Positions 22,428 through 25,562 of a stretch of DNA of 25,562 nucleotides are shown here, piece after piece (within the stretch, counting starts at the first letter, position 1; every line of letters begins with the position of its first letter). The stretch is taken from NCBI GenBank assembly GCA_945890905.1, contig CAMDDI010000006.1:1-25562 (forward strand). Reading direction: 5' to 3'. The notes under the pieces were generated by a model, which was given only the letters and a program-made list of their open reading frames with translations, had not been told where the DNA came from and searched no databases. The DNA is from Bacteriovorax stolpii (GTDB lineage: Bacteria; Bdellovibrionota; Bacteriovoracia; Bacteriovoracales; Bacteriovoracaceae). A program made the translations under genes and the position numbers.

Positions 22428-22552
22428 GCTTTTAACATACCCTTATCACAGGGAGAAAGTCCTTAATTTTTGCTGAGGTCCAAAACCTTTGGATCAAATT
22501 AAACCGGACCTTGAAGTCAGCAGGTTTAGAATCTTTCTAACAGGAGGGTTTT

Positions 22553-22861
22553 ATGAAAAAACTTTTATTAGCGACAATGATTTTAGGTACTTTAAATCTC
22601 TTTGCACAAAGCATGGGAGCACCTGGAACGAGTGTGGTCACACCCGCTGGTACTATAGGTAACTCCCCAACATCTTCAACGACCACGACCCCGAGTTCCA
22701 CATCCAGTGGTGCTAATGCCATTGTGCCTGGAAATCCTAATACAAGTGGTCAACAGAGAATGGAAGATACCCCAAGTCTAGATACCGGTACAAATGGAAT
22801 CAATACTACCGGGCCCGGCGCAGGTGGTATGGGAACAGGTGCTGGCGGAATTTCCCCTTAG
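22553..22861 (+). CDS. Small secreted Ser/Thr/Gly/Pro-rich protein
   Basis: A 102-residue protein with a signal peptide (1-19, LNLFAQ). The rest is low complexity: Thr/Ser/Pro-rich (SPTSSTTTTPSSTSSG), then Asn/Gly-rich, ending in Gly-rich repeats (GPGAGGMGTGAGG). It has no cysteine and no folded domain. A very strong ribosome binding site, AGGAGGG, lies six bases upstream of the ATG, so high expression is likely. A TAGAAT hexamer at 22527-22532 may be the -10 box. It could be a surface or matrix component; function is unknown. The same hydroxylated composition would make a good substrate for O-glycosylation, but nothing else supports that. Confidence 0.7.
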   Translation: MKKLLLATMILGTLNLFAQSMGAPGTSVVTPAGTIGNSPTSSTTTTPSSTSSGANAIVPGNPNTSGQQRMEDTPSLDTGTNGINTTGPGAGGMGTGAGGISP

Positions 22862-22872
22862 AATTTATTTTA

Positions 22873-24159
22873 TTATTCTCTTGAGTAAACCCGAACCATC
22901 ACTTTTCTATTTAAAGCTTCATCCACTCCAGCTTCGGCCCTTAAATCACCATAGGCCACACTTTTTACTTGAGCATCATTGGCCCCGGCCTTACGCAAGA
23001 AGCTTCGCACTTCAATGGCGCGATTTTTACTTAAAATCATATTCGCAGGCCCTGTTCCCACCGCAGAAGCAAAACCTTCAAGAACAATAGTCATATGATG
23101 ATATTTTTGAACTTGCTTAGCGAGTTTAGTGAGTAGAGCTTTATAAAGATCGGTGATCACCACTGAATTATTCGCAAAGTACACATTCTCTGCAAGTGCT
23201 AACTTCCCGTAAAGTTGCTCCTCTGAATCAAGCACGTCTTTTCTTTTTGCGGGTGCAGCAGGTTTAGGAGTTGGATGATCGATATGAACAATTTTTTCCA
23301 TAGGTGGTTTAGACTCAGTACTTAAACCTGGATAATATTTAAGTCCAACTGAGAAGCGGTAGTCATTGGAGCTCTCATCAATTAAGCCTCCAGTGGCAAG
23401 GCCCAAAAATCCAATTAATTCACGATTAAAATCTTTTCTTACCCCTAGGTAGACTTCATTGGGATGCTGATTTCCGCGAAACTGATTGTATCGATAGCCT
23501 TCAATATTAAGTGACCAGGATTCTGCTAGAGGGAAAATTGTTCCAATGGCAGTGAAGATGGCTTCGTGATAATCAATTTTGGTAAAGTTCCCACCCAGAT
23601 CAAGCTTGGCCCCAGGCTGATGAGCGTAACCTATGTTGAGTACCGCTTGAAGCCAGGTAAATTTTCTCTCTAAGTTAATACCTAAATATTCACCGAGCTT
23701 GCGACCTTGAGTTGTATAGGTATTAGACCCTGTAGGAATGTTGAGTTTTGGATGAAGGGCAATGGCCGTGGCATCACTTTCATAAAATTTCCACATCCCT
23801 TCAACTACTGAATCCCCTAGATATGTGCCGGTTGTGTCACTTGCAAGTCGGGACACATGTGTACGGGCGCCCAACATAAGATCATGACGAGGATGCCAGG
23901 CCCCCCCTAAGCTCAATGAGTTTTGATTACGGACTATATCTTTAAAGCGTGAATTATTTTTTTCTATGGAAAATGGAATTTTCACATAGTCATAAGCCGC
24001 AGTTAAAAGCCAAGGATAATCATTTCGCACAAAGCTCTTATTCAAGAGAGCATTGTCAGTGGAACTATAAGTTGGGTTACTAGTGAACTTAAAATATTGA
24101 AGGTCGAGGGCCTCTGATCTCAAAGAGAAAAAGAGGACGAAGAGGGCCAACCAGCGCAT
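22873..24159 (-). CDS. Outer membrane protein with C-terminal OmpA-like domain
   Basis: A 428-residue protein with a signal peptide (1-17, LRSEA/L). Residues about 20-285 have the alternating pattern of beta strands of an outer membrane barrel (SLSLGGAWHPRHDLMLGART, VYLGVRKDF, YRFSVGLKYYPG). A Pro/Lys-rich linker (about 290-310) leads to an OmpA-type peptidoglycan-associating domain from about 320 to the end. That domain has IVLEGFASAVG, NMILSKNRAIEV (Arg380) and VAYGDLRAEAG. The aspartate that normally follows Gly-Tyr/His-Thr and binds diaminopimelate is replaced by Ser365 here, while the arginine is kept. It likely links the outer membrane to the wall, perhaps with weaker binding. It is convergent with the small secreted protein gene, with 11 bases between stops. 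Confidence 0.88.
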   Translation of the reverse strand: MRWLALFVLFFSLRSEALDLQYFKFTSNPTYSSTDNALLNKSFVRNDYPWLLTAAYDYVKIPFSIEKNNSRFKDIVRNQNSLSLGGAWHPRHDLMLGARTHVSRLASDTTGTYLGDSVVEGMWKFYESDATAIALHPKLNIPTGSNTYTTQGRKLGEYLGINLERKFTWLQAVLNIGYAHQPGAKLDLGGNFTKIDYHEAIFTAIGTIFPLAESWSLNIEGYRYNQFRGNQHPNEVYLGVRKDFNRELIGFLGLATGGLIDESSNDYRFSVGLKYYPGLSTESKPPMEKIVHIDHPTPKPAAPAKRKDVLDSEEQLYGKLALAENVYFANNSVVITDLYKALLTKLAKQVQKYHHMTIVLEGFASAVGTGPANMILSKNRAIEVRSFLRKAGANDAQVKSVAYGDLRAEAGVDEALNRKVMVRVYSRE

Positions 24160-24170
24160 TGTCTAACCTT

Positions 24171-24190
24171 TTGACAGCTGTTCACTGTCA
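24171..24190 (+). promoter_or_regulatory. -35-like box inside an inverted repeat, lipoprotein gene
   Basis: TTGACA (24171-24176) is a perfect -35 box, inside the inverted repeat TGACAG (24172-24177) / CTGTCA (24185-24190). A weak -10 (around TCATAA, 24194-24199) follows at 17 bases. A regulator binding the repeat would block the box. The region also lies directly upstream of the minus-strand OmpA-domain gene (start 24159). Confidence 0.4.
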
Positions 24191-24214
24191 TATTCATAAG
24201 TAGATGTAGTAATG

Positions 24215-24274
24215 ACCTCTTAATCCTAGAAAACTTGGTATGGAAATTGAAGTGTAAAGATTCATAAAAGAGGT
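24215..24274 (+). promoter_or_regulatory. Possible ribosome-binding-site-sequestering pair
   Basis: ACCTCTT (24215-24221) is exactly complementary to AAGAGGT (24268-24274), which contains the Shine-Dalgarno of the lipoprotein gene at 24280. If both are in the leader transcript, the pairing could hide the ribosome binding site. The 46-base loop and 7-bp stem make it only moderately stable. Confidence 0.25.
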
Positions 24275-24279
24275 ATTAA

Positions 24280-25562
24280 ATGAAATTTACGCTTATAGCG
24301 CTTATGGCCCTTTCTTTAATTGGTTGTGGAAATAACCCTCAGGTGTCTTTTAAAGGTGCAGGCGAATCTCAGGTTGCTACTCTCTTGCCTACTGTCGATG
24401 CTGTTAATCTTGAGCCTTTGCTCATTTTAAGACAGAAAGGTTCTGAAACTGAGCTGCCACTTGATTTTGGCACTCTTAAAACTGGCGAAAAGATTACCAA
24501 AGATTGGGAGATGGTGAACGTTGGGACTGCCCCAGCTCTTAAAATTTCTATTCCAAAGACTATTGGTATTTATAAAATCACCAACGTTGATTGTAAGGAC
24601 TCTTTAGATATTAAAAAACTTTGTAACCTTACGGCGGAAATCACTGGTCGGGATGAGAAAACAGAAAATGAAATCATCTCTATTCCTTATGAAGGTGCTG
24701 AAGGCAAAGTTTTTAATCTAACAAAACCACTTATTGCGATTGTTATAAATCCACCTGTGATTACTCCTACGCCTGTAGGTCGTTTGGTTCTCACTCCAAA
24801 AAATCACCCAGGAGGATCAATCCTTCTTCAGGACGTGGAAGTAGGACAGAAGTCTGAGATTCAACTCGAGCTTCGTAACGTTGGAGACGCACGTGTCTCA
24901 AAGATTAAGCTCCCCGAGGTGAATGCCCCTTACGTTCTTAAGAGTACAAACTGCCCAGTTGCTCTTGAGAAGGGTGAAGCTTGTGACATCTTTTTGGAAT
25001 ACTCTCCAGTGAATCCAAAACAAGACAACCTTAACTACCGAGTGCAATACAACGATGATAAGAATACTGATCAAATCATTGTGGCCAATTCAATCAGAAA
25101 CGTAGCTGCTGCAAAACTAGAAGTTGTTGATAGTCAGATTAACCAAGACATCTACGACATGGTTAATGTGCGTCCAGAAACTCTCTCTCCTTTTCAAGAG
25201 ATCAGAGGAATTGATGTAGGAACTCTTAGACTAAACCGTGAAATTACTTTTCCTGTTCTGTTGAATAATCTTGGTGGGGCCAACGCTATCGTGACTGAAA
25301 TCAAAGATTTTCAAGGAAGTGTCATTAGCTTTAACCGTGGCCCATTCCCAGGGAAAAACGGTACTTGCTCAAATTATATTGCTTCAGGCAGATGTGCTCT
25401 GGATATCAAAGTAAAACCATCGGAAGTGAATAAGTTCTCTGACCTGATTGAAATTAGCTATCAAGATGGCCGTGGGAACTTGCGCCGCCTAACTCTTGTT
25501 CTCTTCGGGCGAGTCCGCGAAGAAGAAAGCTCGGTTCAGTGTAAAACCATCATTGCCCGTTC
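24280..25562 (+). CDS. Lipoprotein with repeated ASH-like domains, 3' end cut off
   Basis: An open frame from ATG 24280 to the window end, 427 complete codons. The signal ends in a canonical lipobox, LIGC (Cys16), so the mature protein is lipid-anchored. Three similar modules follow, at about residues 60-145, 183-275 and 308-410. Each has a strand pair with NVG, NVG or NLG near its start (VNVGTAPA, RNVGDARV, NNLGGANA) and a later Cys-Cys segment (NCPVALEKGEACDI in the second, TCSNYIASGRCALDI in the third). This is the pattern of ASH/choice-of-anchor-D immunoglobulin-like domains, which serve in binding and in surface display. The AAGAGGT ribosome binding site is five bases before the ATG. More modules may lie beyond the window. 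No enzymatic motif is seen. Confidence 0.85.
   Translation, partial: MKFTLIALMALSLIGCGNNPQVSFKGAGESQVATLLPTVDAVNLEPLLILRQKGSETELPLDFGTLKTGEKITKDWEMVNVGTAPALKISIPKTIGIYKITNVDCKDSLDIKKLCNLTAEITGRDEKTENEIISIPYEGAEGKVFNLTKPLIAIVINPPVITPTPVGRLVLTPKNHPGGSILLQDVEVGQKSEIQLELRNVGDARVSKIKLPEVNAPYVLKSTNCPVALEKGEACDIFLEYSPVNPKQDNLNYRVQYNDDKNTDQIIVANSIRNVAAAKLEVVDSQINQDIYDMVNVRPETLSPFQEIRGIDVGTLRLNREITFPVLLNNLGGANAIVTEIKDFQGSVISFNRGPFPGKNGTCSNYIASGRCALDIKVKPSEVNKFSDLIEISYQDGRGNLRRLTLVLFGRVREEESSVQCKTIIAR

Noticed and set aside
22794..23090. 98-codon plus-strand frame spanning the end of the small secreted protein gene
   Set aside because: It is mostly antisense to the OmpA domain and out of frame with the secreted protein; no domain is seen.
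24171..24199. A complete sigma-70 promoter call at the perfect TTGACA
   Set aside because: The -35 is perfect but no hexamer at 16-18 bases resembles TATAAT well, so I kept it only as a regulatory candidate.

Overview
The window looks like chromosomal DNA from a predatory bacterium of the Bdellovibrionota, most like the Bacteriovorax/Peredibacter side. This is inferred from moderate, slightly AT-rich composition, an unusual density of small exported proteins of no known family, a diverged deoxyhypusine-synthase-like gene, and several cell-wall-active enzymes. No marker gene (rRNA, ribosomal protein) is present, so the assignment is tentative. I see no tRNA, rRNA, insertion sequence, prophage gene or CRISPR array. 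Coding density is high; the longest stretch without a gene is about 215 bases (15519-15732), so no gap exceeds 300 bases.

Layout. 1-4900: the 3' part of an unknown gene, an NAD(P)H-dependent FMN reductase (-), an exported HNH nuclease (+), a small membrane-anchored protein (-) and a large exported protein of unknown function (+). 4950-10030: a deoxyhypusine-synthase-like enzyme (+), convergent through a shared hairpin with a TMTC-like membrane glycosyltransferase (-), which is divergent from a two-gene operon of a B12-type radical SAM enzyme and a polyprenol-phosphate-sugar-synthase-like GT2 (+). 10150-11335: the cbpA-cbpM co-chaperone pair (-). 11470-15520: an exported esterase, a tail-anchored coiled-coil protein directly followed by an LD-carboxypeptidase (+), and a convergent 2OG-Fe(II) dioxygenase (-). 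15730-19690: a run of plus-strand genes that are nearly all exported: a zinc metalloprotease, a six-cysteine protein, a lytic transglycosylase with a well-formed sigma-54 promoter, a small zinc-ribbon-like protein, a beta-propeller-like protein and a FixH/YtkA-like protein. 19670-22430: minus-strand genes for a small exported protein, a glutathione S-transferase, a small periplasmic protein and a NodB-type deacetylase, with a probable 41-residue membrane protein on the plus strand. 22550-25562: a Ser/Thr/Gly-rich secreted protein (+), an OmpA-domain outer membrane protein (-) and a lipoprotein with repeated ASH-like modules (+), cut by the window end.

Themes. At least thirteen genes carry signal peptides or lipoboxes, and several act on peptidoglycan (lytic transglycosylase, NodB deacetylase, LD-carboxypeptidase, OmpA-domain anchor). 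This fits an organism that remodels its own or a prey envelope. The neighbourhood with the best claim to be an undescribed system is 5952-10024. There a GT-C enzyme that would need a polyprenol-linked sugar sits divergently next to a GT2 of the type that makes such donors, which is fused by gene overlap to a radical SAM enzyme. Other points of note are the sigma-54 promoter at 17166-17182, the deoxyhypusine-synthase-like enzyme that keeps the catalytic lysine but not the histidine motif, and an OmpA domain lacking the usual peptidoglycan-binding aspartate.
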